NCBI RefSeq assembly: GCF_004798705.1
Contig: NZ_CP039290.1
Span: forward strand, 3,100,001-3,164,000
Source of the DNA: Arthrobacter sp. PAMC25564
Lineage (GTDB): Bacteria; Actinomycetota; Actinomycetes; Actinomycetales; Micrococcaceae
Direction of reading: 5' to 3'
Length of the DNA: 64,000 nt
The notes beneath the pieces were generated by a model. It was not told where the DNA came from. It did not search any database and saw nothing but the letters and a program-made list of their open reading frames with translations. The position numbers and the translations under genes are program-made. Below, piece by piece: positions 25,586 through 34,276 of this stretch (within the stretch, counting starts at the first letter, position 1; each line of letters begins with the position of its first letter).

Positions 25586-25603
25586 TATTTGACACTGCAA
25601 ATA
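25586..25603. promoter_or_regulatory. Inverted repeat TATTTG-N6-CAAATA, probable MarR operator
   Basis: The half-sites TATTTG (25586-25591) and CAAATA (25598-25603) are perfect inverted copies separated by six bases, in the 120-bp gap between the DoxX and MarR genes. An extra TATTTATTTG run abuts the left half. MarR dimers typically bind such 16-20 bp AT-rich palindromes over both promoters. Confidence 0.65.
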
Positions 25604-25653
25604 ATGCGCCCGAAAGAAATGCGGCGTCAAGTAATCGCGGGTAGACTTCGTTT

Positions 25654-26151
25654 ATGACGGAACCCAGGTGGCTCGATAGGCAAGAGCGCGAGGCATGGAT
25701 GGCGCTGGCAGCGATGATGTTCACGCTTCCAGCGGCCCTGGACTCCCAGCTGCAGCGGGATGAGGATCTGACCTTGGCCGGCTATATGGTGCTCGCCATG
25801 TTGTCTGAATCCGCGGAGAAGCAGATGCGGATGACGGAGCTGGCGGCGGCGGCCAGCACCTCCCAGTCACGCCTCTCCCGCATTGTGTCCCGTCTCGAAC
25901 AACAGGGGCTGGTGACGCGCGCGATGGCGGCGGAAGACCGCCGCGCGGTACTGGCACACCTCACCGACGCAGGGATGGCAAAGATCGTTGCAGCGGCGCC
26001 CGGGCATGTGGAGGCGGTCCGTTCAGTCGTATTCGATCGGCTTGACCGGGATCAGGTCGCCCAGCTGGCCGCCATCGCCCAGGCGGTCCTTGGTGGTTCT
26101 TGCGTTCAATACGGGCAGGAATCGGCGCCAACGGCCTCACAGCCGGCCTAA
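25654..26151 (+). CDS. MarR-family transcriptional regulator
   Basis: The 165-residue protein shows the MarR winged helix: LTLAGYMVLAMLSES, then MRMTELAAAASTSQSRLSRI (residues about 60-80), and the wing EDRRAVLAHLTDAG. It should act as a dimer, repressing the divergent DoxX gene and itself until a phenolic, oxidant or other ligand binds. The operator candidate at 25586-25603 lies 50 bp upstream. The gene is complete. Sequence after its stop is decayed. Confidence 0.9.
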   Translation: MTEPRWLDRQEREAWMALAAMMFTLPAALDSQLQRDEDLTLAGYMVLAMLSESAEKQMRMTELAAAASTSQSRLSRIVSRLEQQGLVTRAMAAEDRRAVLAHLTDAGMAKIVAAAPGHVEAVRSVVFDRLDRDQVAQLAAIAQAVLGGSCVQYGQESAPTASQPA

Positions 26152-26251
26152 CCCGCGGCCGTTCAGATCCCCATTGTCACCAGGCTCCGGCGGAGTGTCT
26201 CCGCCGAGTGGAAGAACGCGATCACGCCGTCGCCCATGGGGCGCTTCAAGG

Positions 26252-26449
26252 ACCGCAGCCTGGACGGCTGCGTTCGCCCTGGCCGGAGGGCTCATGCTGA
26301 CATTCGGCGTCCTGGCCCTGGTATTCGTCAACCAGCAGCGCGACCGCCGCCGGCTCGGACTCGACGAAGCCGCCGCCTTCTCACTCGAGGAGCCCGGTCC
26401 TGCAACCGGAGCTGAGGCAGCCACACTACCGGCAGTGGCTAAGGCCTGA
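26252..26449 (+). pseudogene. C-terminal membrane tail, probably of an MFS transporter
   Basis: The reading WTAAFALAGGLMLTFGVLALVFVNQQRDRRR is quoted here only in part: FALAGGLMLTFGVLALVF forms one strong membrane segment, followed by a basic stop-transfer and an acidic Ala/Glu tail ending at 26449. That is the layout of the last segment and tail of many MFS exporters. Nothing upstream in any frame supplies the rest, so I call it a relic with low-to-moderate confidence. Confidence 0.4.
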
Positions 26450-26504
26450 AACGGCATTCCCGGAAAACAGCTAGCGGGGGCCGCAAACGCGGCCTCCCCA
26501 CTTG

Positions 26505-26607
26505 CTGGAGCGAGTTCGTGCCGTTCCTGGACTACGACGTGGAGATCCGGCGGGTCATCTGCAGCACCAACGCCATCGCCATCAGCTTCGACGGAAGAAT
26601 CAACTAA
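26505..26607 (+). pseudogene. IS256-family transposase relic
   Basis: The frame reads WSEFVPFLDYDVEIRRVICS followed by TNAI, the well-conserved C-terminal block of IS256/Mutator-type transposases (xxFVPFLDYDVEIRRVICSTNAIES). After TNAI it diverges and stops at 26607. No N-terminal part, catalytic aspartates or left end are nearby. Confidence 0.8.
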
Positions 26608-26619
26608 ATGCCAACCGTA

Positions 26620-26645
26620 GATCCACCGTTGAACGGACACTCCCC
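26620..26645 (+). repeat. IS256-type terminal repeat, right end
   Basis: These 26 bases begin GATCCACCGTT and end GACACTCCCC, 12 bp after the transposase relic, where the right inverted repeat of an IS256-family element should be. The reverse complement of 35292-35317 matches them at 21 of 26 positions. Confidence 0.55.
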
Positions 26646-26936
26646 CCTCTGCACGGGAGCACGGCCGAACCCATCGAGTCCCCAGAACGACGGAAGGTCT
26701 ATTATCGGCGATTCGAAACGCCAGGGGAAGTGGCCGAAGAGGGCCTCCAGCGGGGCGCGTCTACCTCCAAACCTCGGGCGTTGGTGAGCACGCAAGAAAT
26801 TTCCAGGGCAGTACAACTAGATCTGATGATGAAATTTGACAGCACGCTTAGTATTTCTTGAAGAGCCGTCCGTTGGGCGGGGATCAATTCCTGCTGGATG
26901 AGCATTTTAATCCACAGACAAACAAAGGAGATTCTC

Positions 26937-27083
26937 ATGTTGCTTTGGATAGCCATCATTATCGCTGTTCTCTGGCTTCTCGGCTTGCTCACCGGCATTG
27001 GCGGCGGGCTGATTCACTTGCTTTTGGTCATTGCCGTAGTCGTGCTGGTCTTCCACTTCATCCGTGGCAGGTCCCGCGTCTAA
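26937..27083 (+). CDS. lmo0937-family small membrane protein, 48 residues
   Basis: The 48-residue peptide is almost wholly hydrophobic, with two membrane segments around a GLLTGIGGGLIHLLL turn and a basic RGRSRV tail. This is the pattern of the short lmo0937/DUF5670 family found in many Gram-positive and other bacteria, often induced in envelope or general stress. The true start is ATG 26937, because an ideal AAAGGAG site lies six bases upstream. The in-frame ATG at 26898 has none. A good terminator follows at 27148. The gene stands alone inside a field of relics and looks intact. Confidence 0.85.
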   Translation: MLLWIAIIIAVLWLLGLLTGIGGGLIHLLLVIAVVVLVFHFIRGRSRV

Positions 27084-27147
27084 GTACGAAACCGGGTTTC
27101 GCCCGCCGACGTACGCCGAGGCAAGGTCTGGCGCCGGGTTGCAAAGG

Positions 27148-27183
27148 GGTCCCGGAACGCAGCCGTTCCGGGACCTTCTTTTC
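27148..27183 (+). terminator. Intrinsic terminator of the small membrane protein gene
   Basis: Arms 27148-27159 and 27164-27175 form a perfect 12-bp GC-rich stem with loop CAGC, followed by TTCTTTTC. It lies 64 bp after the stop at 27083. Confidence 0.88.
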
Positions 27184-27213
27184 ATGGTGACAACTAAGGG
27201 TAAACACCCAAGG

Positions 27214-27346
27214 TCAGTGCTTGAGATCCCCGAGTTCCTGCAGCACCTGGTCGGAGGTGGTGAGGATGCGGGCGTTGGCCTGGAAGCCGCACCGGGCGAC
27301 GATAAGGTTGGGACTCCTGGGAAAGGTCCACGTCGGACATCTCCAG
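27214..27346 (-). pseudogene. flgE relic (C-terminal end of flagellar hook protein)
   Basis: Minus-strand frames read LEMSDVDLSQE at 27346-27314 and, after a frameshift near 27310, NLIVARCGFQANARILTTSD followed by QVLQELGDLKH and a stop. This is the diagnostic C-terminus shared by flagellar hook and rod proteins (LExSNVDLxxE..NLIVAQRGFQANARxITTSDxxLQELxNLKR), closest to FlgE. The rest of the gene and every other flagellar gene are absent. The remaining gap 27347-27589 holds nothing I recognise. Confidence 0.8.
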
Positions 27347-27589
27347 GGAGCGGCGAGTTTGCTGCCGAGAGCGCGGAATGCTGACATCACCCGCATCCAC
27401 AAGCTGAGGCCTGGGTCCCGGCGCTGCGCGATGGTGCATCAACGAACCTCGATAGCGGATATTACGTAGGGCTGTCGCTCAGAAGGGGGCGACATGGACT
27501 AAATCAAGAGTGCCAGCTCAACCCAGTGCGTCGTTTGCCCTCGAAGAAGAGGCCTATCAACATCAGCAGCCTGGTCTTCCGGTTCCAGA

Positions 27590-28480
27590 CTAGGTGAGGA
27601 TGGTCCGGTAGATCCCTGTATGGTCCAGGTCACCGTCGCCGGCTGCGATCATGTCCTCGAACGAGCTTTCGAGGCACGCGGCTAAGGGAAGTTTCAGTCC
27701 TTTGTGCCCGGCAATCTCGGTGATGAACCTGAGGTCTTTGAGCTGGTTCTTGGCTGATCCGCCTCCCCCGAAGTCCTGGTCGATCCACCGACGTCCCTTT
27801 TGCGCCAGCACTTCCGAGTTGGCGAGGCCGCCGGAGAGCACGGAGTGCACATTTTCAAGGTCCAGCCCGGCAGAGCTTGCCAAGGCCATCGCCTCCGCCA
27901 GGGCCGTGACGGTGGCGGCAACGACGATCTGGTTGCAGGCCTTCACGGTTGACCCGGCACCCGTCTCGCCGAACCACAAAACCGTCGAGCCGTACAGCGC
28001 GAACAGCGGTCCAACACTTTCCACTGCGTCGTGGGGGCCGCCAACCATGATGCTCAGCCGGCCCTCCGCCGCGCCGATGGTGCCGCCGCTGAGGGGTGCG
28101 TCCACGACGGTTAGGCCCCAGTTGCGCCGGCAGTCGTCGGCGAACTCCGCAACCGCCACCGGGGATACCGTCCCGTGGATCACGAGGATTGGATGCTCTA
28201 TGCCGGCAGTCTTCCACCCTGCCAGCAGTCCTTCTTCACCGTAAAGGAGGGCTGCAACCTGTGGCAGGTCTGGTAATACGGTCAGCACGATCTCGCTGGC
28301 CGCATCTGCCGGACGGGCCACAACGGTGCCCCCGCCAATCGCCTGGGCTTTTTCTGGTGTGCGGTTCCAGAGCGCCAGTGGCACCCCCGCGGCGATGATG
28401 TTCCGGGCGATGGGGGCGCCCATGGGGCCTGTTCCCAACAGGGCCACGGAGGCGGGCAGTCCGGAGGAAGAAACGTCCAT
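27590..28480 (-). CDS. NAD(P)-dependent oxidoreductase, beta-hydroxyacid dehydrogenase family
   Basis: The 296-residue protein is a 3-hydroxyisobutyrate/tartronate-semialdehyde/6-phosphogluconate-type dehydrogenase. The cofactor motif LGTGPMGAPIARNI lies near residue 15, the substrate-binding DAPLSGG near 125, and GAGSTVKACNQ with the catalytic lysine near 178. It would interconvert a beta-hydroxy acid and its semialdehyde. It is the last gene of the leftward cluster with the TRAP importer, 18 bp after the fused DctQM gene, so it probably handles an intermediate of the imported sugar acid. The exact substrate is open. Confidence 0.88.
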   Translation of the reverse strand: MDVSSSGLPASVALLGTGPMGAPIARNIIAAGVPLALWNRTPEKAQAIGGGTVVARPADAASEIVLTVLPDLPQVAALLYGEEGLLAGWKTAGIEHPILVIHGTVSPVAVAEFADDCRRNWGLTVVDAPLSGGTIGAAEGRLSIMVGGPHDAVESVGPLFALYGSTVLWFGETGAGSTVKACNQIVVAATVTALAEAMALASSAGLDLENVHSVLSGGLANSEVLAQKGRRWIDQDFGGGGSAKNQLKDLRFITEIAGHKGLKLPLAACLESSFEDMIAAGDGDLDHTGIYRTILT

Positions 28481-28498
28481 TGCTGTCTGGCTCCTGGG

Positions 28499-30439
28499 TT
28501 AGAAGGGGATGAGCCCGGCGAGGGCGGGGAGGAAGGTGCTGAACCAGGGAACGGCGGCAAGTACGAGGAGCCCGATGAACAGGGCGATCAGGTATGGCCA
28601 GAAATGTTTGAGGCTGTTTTCCACGGTTTCGCGGGCGGTGGCGCAGGCGACGTAGAAGCCGACGCCCGCCGGGGGCGCGAAGGAGCCTATGCCCATGGAG
28701 ATGATGAGCACCATGGCATACTGCACCGGGCTGACGCCGAACTCGGTCGCAATCGGCAGCAGGAGCGGGGCAAAGATGAGGACCGCCGGCAGGCCCTCGA
28801 GCAGCTGGCCCATGATGGTGAGCAGGATTACGGTGAAGAGCATGAACAGGACCGGGGAATCCCCTAGTCCGGACATGAGGTCGTGGATCTGCTGGGAGAC
28901 GCCGGCGAGGGCGAGGGTCTGGGCGAGGGGCGACGCGGCGGCGATGATGAAGAGCACCATGCCCGCTGTCGTCGTCGTTTCGCGCAGGGTGTCCCCGAGG
29001 AGTTTCTTGCTGCCACGCCGGTATGCGGCGACCAGGACGAATGCGTAAGCCACGGCTACGGAGGAGACCTCCGTAGGGGTCGCGAAGCCGCTGAGGATTC
29101 CCCCCACCATGCCGACCGGCAGAAGGAGGGTGGGCAGGGCGAAAAAGGTTGCTGAACCGCGCGCCCGCCAGGTGGCCTTGGGGCTGGCGACGCCGCCCTG
29201 CTTGCGGGCCCGCAGGAAAACGAGGGCCATGACGACGAGGGCGAGGAAGGCCGCGGGAAGGAATCCTGCAAGGAACAGGGTTGTGGTCGAGATGGTGGTG
29301 ATGGAGCCGAGGACGAGCAGCACGATGCTGGGCGGGATGGTTTCGCCCATGATGGCCGAAGCGGACAGGACCGCGACCACCTCGCCGCGCGGATATTTGC
29401 GCTCCTCCAGCATGCCGCGCATGGTGGTGCCGACGGCGGCGACGTCGGCGACTTTGGATCCGGAGATGCCGGAGAAGATATACATGGTGACCACGACCAC
29501 CTGCAGCAGGCCGCCGCGCAGGTGCCCGATGAGGGCATCGACGAGCTTGGCCAGCGGCAGGGTCAGGCCGGCGGAGTTCATGATCGTTCCGGCGAGGATG
29601 AAGAACGGGATCGCCAGAAGCACGAAGCCCTTTGCCCCGGAAGCCATGCCGATCGGAATGGCGCTGACATCGGAAATGCCGCCGAGGTACAGGTAGATCC
29701 CCGAGGCCAGTGCCAGGACGAACGCGATCGGCAGGCCAAGGAAGAGCAGCAGGAACAGGACCGCGAGCACCACGCCCAGGAGGACATTCGGCGATGCGTA
29801 GTAGAACAGCGGCGGAGCCAGCACGACGACGGCGACCATTGCCGCGGCGATCACGGCGGCGGTCAGGACGGCCCGGCGTTCCTGGCGCCAGAGTTTGATG
29901 AGGGCAAACCACGCGATGAGCACCATGCCGGCGGAGAACGGCAGGGAAACCCAGAACACGGGCAGCTGCAGGATGGGCGTCCTCTCGTCGATCTGCTGGG
30001 CCAGGGTGGGCACGAAGAGCGCGAATGCCCCCGCGCTCATGACAAAGACGAGCCAGTCGACCAGGGCGGCCAGATAGGGCTTCCACGCCGGGGGCAGCCG
30101 CATGATCAGGGCCTGCACCGACATGTGCGCGCCCTTGGGGTACGCGATGGCTCCGCCGAGGAAGGCAATGGTCAGGAGCGCGATTTCTGACACTTCCTGG
30201 GTCCACAGCACCGAATCACCGGTGATGAGCCTGACCATGATGTTCAGCAGGATGACGACAAGTTCGGCGAGGATCGCCGCTCCCACGATCCATTCAAGGA
30301 CCTTGTCGAGCCAGACGGCGCCGCTCCAGCCTGGCCGGACGTGATCGTGATGCAGAATCTCTTCCGCGTCAGAGGGAATGGCCTCCTCGAGTTCCTCGGG
30401 AGCGAGCGTGCGTTTCATGTTCTTCCAGACTGTCGACAT
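28499..30439 (-). CDS. TRAP transporter fused small and large permease subunits (DctQM)
   Basis: This 646-residue membrane protein carries a DctQ-like four-helix unit at about residues 40-190 (LWTQEVSEIALLTIAFLGGA is typical). It continues into a full DctM-like domain with LGLPIAFVLALASGIYLYLG, IPFFILAG, GISGSKVADVAAVGTTM and the FAPPAGVGFYVACA block near 595. The subunits are separate in the classical Dct system, but the fused form is a known variant. It imports a carboxylate or sugar acid with the ion gradient, using the DctP-type lipoprotein encoded just upstream. A 39-residue acidic N-terminal extension precedes the first segment. Confidence 0.92.
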   Translation of the reverse strand: MSTVWKNMKRTLAPEELEEAIPSDAEEILHHDHVRPGWSGAVWLDKVLEWIVGAAILAELVVILLNIMVRLITGDSVLWTQEVSEIALLTIAFLGGAIAYPKGAHMSVQALIMRLPPAWKPYLAALVDWLVFVMSAGAFALFVPTLAQQIDERTPILQLPVFWVSLPFSAGMVLIAWFALIKLWRQERRAVLTAAVIAAAMVAVVVLAPPLFYYASPNVLLGVVLAVLFLLLFLGLPIAFVLALASGIYLYLGGISDVSAIPIGMASGAKGFVLLAIPFFILAGTIMNSAGLTLPLAKLVDALIGHLRGGLLQVVVVTMYIFSGISGSKVADVAAVGTTMRGMLEERKYPRGEVVAVLSASAIMGETIPPSIVLLVLGSITTISTTTLFLAGFLPAAFLALVVMALVFLRARKQGGVASPKATWRARGSATFFALPTLLLPVGMVGGILSGFATPTEVSSVAVAYAFVLVAAYRRGSKKLLGDTLRETTTTAGMVLFIIAAASPLAQTLALAGVSQQIHDLMSGLGDSPVLFMLFTVILLTIMGQLLEGLPAVLIFAPLLLPIATEFGVSPVQYAMVLIISMGIGSFAPPAGVGFYVACATARETVENSLKHFWPYLIALFIGLLVLAAVPWFSTFLPALAGLIPF

Positions 30440-30499
30440 TGAGAGCGGGATGTTGGCGGGAGGGCCGGGGCGCCGTGGGCGCCCCGGCCCCTTGCGGGT

Positions 30500-31531
30500 T
30501 TACTTGGAGGCTGTGAAAGCGATTGCCTGGTCGAAGAAGTCCTTGCCGATCAGCTCGGAGAACTGCGGGTACAGGCTCTTGGAGGTGGCCTTGAATTCTT
30601 CAAGGCCCGAGGCGCTGAGCTCGTTGACCGTCATTCCCTTGGCCGTGAGTTCGTCCAGCTGCTTCCTGGACTGTTCGGCGTCGTAACCGGTCTTGAACGT
30701 CGCTGTCTCGGTCGAGGCGTCCGTGAGGGATTTCTTTTGGTCATCGGAGAGAGTGCCCCACTTTTTGGATGACAGGGCGAGCACCCAGGCGTCGTTGATG
30801 TGGTTGGTCAGCGACACGTACTTCTGGACTTCGGAGAACTTATTGGTCCACGGCACTTCGATCGGGTTTTCCTGGCCGTTGATCGTTCCCGTCTGTAGGC
30901 CCGTGAAGACCTCGGAGAAGGCCATGGTGGTGGGGCTTGCACCCAGCTTGCTGAAGAAGTCGGTCCAGAGCGGGTTGCCGGGAACGCGGATTTTCAGGCC
31001 CTTCAGGTCCGAGGGCTGTGCGATGGGGCGCACGGAGTTGGTGATCTCGCGGCCGGTCCGGGTGAGGAAGGACAACGCGACGGTGTCTTTGGCCGCGAGC
31101 TTGTCCTTCAGCATCTGGCCCGGCTTTCCTGCCAGGAACGCGGCTTCCTCCGTTGTGTCCTTGAAGAGGTAGGGGATGCTGATGCCGTTCATTTCCGGCA
31201 CCACCGAGGCGTAGACGGAAGTCGAGAGGATGAGGGCGTCGAGCGAGCCGCCCTGCAGGCGTGTGACGGCGGCGTTCTGGTCCCCGCTGAAGCTCGTTCC
31301 GTTCGGAACTACGGTGACCTGGACTGATCCGTTGGAGGTCTTCTTGACCTGGTCGGCGAAGTGCTGGGCGGAAACGCCTACGGAGGAATCGATGGGATCC
31401 GGGATGGACAGCTGGATTTTCGCCGGTGCGCCGCCGGAGGCGCCGGGCGCTCCGGAGGCGCAGCCGGCGAGGACCGAGGCGGCCAGCGTGCAGGCCAGCA
31501 CTCCGGTGAGGGCGCGAGTCTTGGATTTCAT
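30500..31531 (-). CDS. TRAP transporter substrate-binding lipoprotein (DctP-like)
   Basis: The 343-residue protein starts with a lipoprotein signal (MKSKTR, hydrophobic core, lipobox VLAGC with cysteine 24). The DctP fold follows, with IPYLFKD near residue 124 and GLKIRVPGNPLWTDFFSKLGA near 175, where the conserved arginine that pairs with the substrate carboxylate sits (KIRVPGN). The next hallmark, FSEVFTGLQTGTINGQENP, is near 203. It would bind an organic or sugar acid outside the membrane and hand it to DctQM. It lies second in the leftward operon, between the SAF-domain oxidoreductase and the permease. Confidence 0.93.
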   Translation of the reverse strand: MKSKTRALTGVLACTLAASVLAGCASGAPGASGGAPAKIQLSIPDPIDSSVGVSAQHFADQVKKTSNGSVQVTVVPNGTSFSGDQNAAVTRLQGGSLDALILSTSVYASVVPEMNGISIPYLFKDTTEEAAFLAGKPGQMLKDKLAAKDTVALSFLTRTGREITNSVRPIAQPSDLKGLKIRVPGNPLWTDFFSKLGASPTTMAFSEVFTGLQTGTINGQENPIEVPWTNKFSEVQKYVSLTNHINDAWVLALSSKKWGTLSDDQKKSLTDASTETATFKTGYDAEQSRKQLDELTAKGMTVNELSASGLEEFKATSKSLYPQFSELIGKDFFDQAIAFTASK

Positions 31532-31629
31532 GTGAAGCCTTTCTTCTTTGGAAGGAGTCTGGTTCCGGAGGCGGGAATCGGTATCGAAGGAATCCGCGCG
31601 GCCCCGGTTGATGATGAGAGGAAGCGTGA

Positions 31630-32982
31630 TCAGGTGTTCACGGGAGCTGCCGCAACGAGGGCTTCGGTTTCGCGGCGGAGCTCGATGGCCTGGGACAGGG
31701 AGTCGTCAATGATGACATCGTCCCAGCCAACAATCTCGCCCTTGGCAATGTCGTTACGCAGTTCCACGTGGTGGGCCAGCGCTACCGGGAGGGCGCCGGT
31801 TGCGACCGAGTGCCTGGCCGAAACCAGCTTGCCCCAGACCGTGAAGCCGCCTTCGCCGTCAAGGAATTCGCCGGCTTTGAGGTCTTTCTTGGCTGTTGCG
31901 ACGACGTCGCCGAAGAACCCGATGGGCGAACCCGTGGCGATCCCGCGGAGGGCGGCGTTGGCGATGGACATGTTCAGTTCCAGGCCCACGTAGTGGTACG
32001 GGCGGTACAGGGCGGCGTACTGGCCGGTGGGGTCCGGGTGCCACGGGTATTCGGTGAAGCAGCCGGAGACGTAGTCGTTCGTGGCCTTGACGACGACGAA
32101 GACGCCTTCCTGGGTGTTGTGAGGGATCCAGGTGCCGTCGCGGTTGACGCTGGACATCACATCGACGCTGCCTTCGTGGGCGAGGGCTCCCCCGACGTCG
32201 GCGGGGCGGCAGATCGTGGCGATTTCCTCGACGTCGCCCGGCGTGAAGCTCAGCCCGGTGTCAGAAGGTACCAGTCCGGCGCCGTTGGCAACGGCGGCCA
32301 TCTCGATGGAAGCCTTCGTGCCGTCACGGAACGAGGTGTGCATGTTCGGGTTCAGCTGCCCGGAGTCGGTGAGCTCCTTGGAGAACTCCCAGTTCTCCCA
32401 GACATTGTCCGGGTTCATCTCGTGATAGTGCTCAAGGTACTTGGCGCCCTTGCCGGCGCAGACGACGTCGAAGCCGCTGGTGCGGGCCCAGTCGACGAGT
32501 TCCATGATGAGGGCCGGCTGGTCGCCGTAGGCCATCGAGTAGACAACACCGGCGGCTTCCGCACGCTTGGCGAGGGCGGGCCCTGCCAGGGCGTCGGCCT
32601 CGACGGTGACCATGATGATGTGTTTCTTTGTCTCGATGGCGCGCAGCGCGTGCTTCACACCCACGATGGGGTTGCCTGTTGCTTCCACGATGACGTCGAT
32701 GTCGACATCGAAGAGTTCGTCCGCGTTTGCCACGATGGTCGTGGAACGGTTCTTCAGGGCGGTGGCGATGTCCGGGGCGATCTGGCCTTTGGGCCAGCCC
32801 ACGAGCTCGAAGGCGCCTTCGGCGCGCTTGACGTTAATATCCGCGATGGCAACCACATGGATCCCGGGAATGTTGTTCGCTTGGGCCAGGTACATGGTGC
32901 CGTAGCGGCCGGCTCCGATGAGTCCGACTCGAACGGGGCGGCCTTCTTGCTCGCGGTCGCTAAGGAGCTTATGGAGGTTCAT
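31630..32982 (-). CDS. NAD(P)-binding oxidoreductase with C-terminal SAF domain
   Basis: The 450-residue protein has an N-terminal Rossmann motif VGLIGAGRYGTMYLAQ near residue 20. A homoserine-dehydrogenase-like core comes next (DVIVEATGNPIVGVKHALRAI, AGPALAKRAEAAGVVYSMAYGDQP), and the C-terminal segment (AKGEIVGWDDVIID) resembles a SAF domain. Such proteins occur in carbohydrate-acid gene clusters of many bacteria and are often annotated only as oxidoreductases. The reaction of this one is not known to me. ATG 32982 follows AGAGAGAT. The upstream frame extension lacks homology. It is the first gene of the TRAP operon, divergent from the LacI gene. Confidence 0.82.
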   Translation of the reverse strand: MNLHKLLSDREQEGRPVRVGLIGAGRYGTMYLAQANNIPGIHVVAIADINVKRAEGAFELVGWPKGQIAPDIATALKNRSTTIVANADELFDVDIDVIVEATGNPIVGVKHALRAIETKKHIIMVTVEADALAGPALAKRAEAAGVVYSMAYGDQPALIMELVDWARTSGFDVVCAGKGAKYLEHYHEMNPDNVWENWEFSKELTDSGQLNPNMHTSFRDGTKASIEMAAVANGAGLVPSDTGLSFTPGDVEEIATICRPADVGGALAHEGSVDVMSSVNRDGTWIPHNTQEGVFVVVKATNDYVSGCFTEYPWHPDPTGQYAALYRPYHYVGLELNMSIANAALRGIATGSPIGFFGDVVATAKKDLKAGEFLDGEGGFTVWGKLVSARHSVATGALPVALAHHVELRNDIAKGEIVGWDDVIIDDSLSQAIELRRETEALVAAAPVNT

Positions 32983-33075
32983 GGGGATCTCTCTGATTGG
33001 CGTTCCGCGGCCGGAAGAGTCCCCACCGCACAGGTGGAGCAACTTCTTCGTCGCGATCTGAAATTCAAGGACCGG

Positions 33076-33093
33076 AGTGGAACCGGTTCCACT
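33076..33093. promoter_or_regulatory. Perfect 18-bp palindrome, LacI-family operator
   Basis: AGTGGAACC-GGTTCCACT at 33076-33093 is a perfect inverted repeat centred on CG, the usual centre of LacI/GalR operators. It lies 94 bp upstream of the oxidoreductase/TRAP operon and 135 bp upstream of the LacI gene, in the only gap between them. Confidence 0.8.
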
Positions 33094-33227
33094 TTTGTAC
33101 CAGTCGATGTTAGGCTGTGTCAACAGTCACAACGGAAGACCACCGAAGGTTTCTCGGACACGGATCATGGGGCAGATAACAGCCGCGGTGACCGACCGCC
33201 GACAGAGGACCTCAAAGAGGAGGAACA

Positions 33228-34268
33228 GTGAACAAGGTGCCAACGATCCGCGATGTCGCGGCTGCTGCGGAGGTTTCCGTCTCCGTGGTATCCCGCGTTT
33301 TGAACCCGGACTCGGGCCCCGTGGCGTCATCCAAGCGCGAAACGGTGTTGAGGGTCATAGAGGAACTCGGTTACCGGCCACGCGCCGCCGCCCGTGAGCT
33401 AAGCGTCGGCCACGCCCCCACGGTTGGACTGGTGGTAGCAGATCTTGCCAACCCTTTCTTCGCCCAGCTTGCTGACCGCGTCGTCTGGGAAGCCCGCAGC
33501 CACGGCGTGCAGGTGGTGGTCATGACCACCCAGGAAGACCCGCACCTCGAAGCCGATTCCCTGGACACACTCCTTGACCGCTCCGTCGGAGGAGTCATTG
33601 CCACTCCCACCGGAGCGAACATAGAAAAGTGGGCACGCCTGCAGTCCCTTGGTGTAAACGTCGTCTTCGTCGACCGCACCATCCCGGAACTGGCAGATGT
33701 CGACGTCGTTAGCATCGAAAACGTGGATTCAGCCCGGCGGGCTACTGAGTATCTGCTTGGTCTCGGGCACAGGCGGATCGGCCTCATATCCGGTCCACTA
33801 AGCACCTCAACAGGTCGATCAAGAATCCAGGGCTACCAGGCCGCGCACGGCAACTACTCCGCCAGTATCGACCCGCAACTGATCCGGGACGTACCGTTCC
33901 GGGGAGACGGCGGCGGCGACGCCGTCGGGTCTCTCCTCGCCCTGCCCGACCGACCAACGGCCCTGATTGTTGCAAATACAGCCCAGGTCCAGAGCTCGGT
34001 TCGACGCCTCGTCCAGATCGGAACGCGGATACCTGACGATCTATCGGTCATAGTCTTTGACGATAATCCCTGGACGGAGCTGACAAGCCCGCCGCTGAGC
34101 GTGATCCGCCAGCCCATCGACATGCTCGCCGTTCACTCCCTGGAGCTGGTATTGGGACGGATGCAGGGCAGACTTCCCGCTACCCCCCGCACGATTGAAG
34201 TCCAAGCGGACTTTGTCCCACGCAGCAGCTGCGCACCCCTCGTACCCGCCCCCGCCCCCGCCCGATAA
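33228..34268 (+). CDS. LacI-family transcriptional regulator
   Basis: This 346-residue protein has the LacI helix-turn-helix and hinge at residues 3-55 (TIRDVAAAAEVSVSVVSRVL, then RAAARELSVG). The periplasmic-binding-like effector domain follows, with VGLVVADLANPFFAQLADRV, RSVGGVIATPTGAN and LGHRRIGLISGP. The GTG start at 33228 has GAGGAGG five bases upstream. It heads a rightward operon with the ABM protein and the gluconokinase-like kinase. The palindrome at 33076-33093 is its likely operator, controlling both this operon and the divergent TRAP operon. The effector is probably the imported sugar acid or its phosphate. Confidence 0.93.
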   Translation: MNKVPTIRDVAAAAEVSVSVVSRVLNPDSGPVASSKRETVLRVIEELGYRPRAAARELSVGHAPTVGLVVADLANPFFAQLADRVVWEARSHGVQVVVMTTQEDPHLEADSLDTLLDRSVGGVIATPTGANIEKWARLQSLGVNVVFVDRTIPELADVDVVSIENVDSARRATEYLLGLGHRRIGLISGPLSTSTGRSRIQGYQAAHGNYSASIDPQLIRDVPFRGDGGGDAVGSLLALPDRPTALIVANTAQVQSSVRRLVQIGTRIPDDLSVIVFDDNPWTELTSPPLSVIRQPIDMLAVHSLELVLGRMQGRLPATPRTIEVQADFVPRSSCAPLVPAPAPAR

Positions 34269-34276
34269 GGAAATCC

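Noticed and set aside
28236..30206. 656-codon minus-strand open frame inside the DctQM gene
   Set aside because: It is a shadow of the fused TRAP permease in another frame, Arg/Pro/Gly-rich, with no membrane segments or domain. High third-position GC makes such frames common here.
31768..33231. 487-codon plus-strand frame opposite the SAF-domain oxidoreductase
   Set aside because: Glycine/aspartate/valine-rich antisense frame with no ribosome site or homology. The minus-strand gene has clear Rossmann and SAF motifs.
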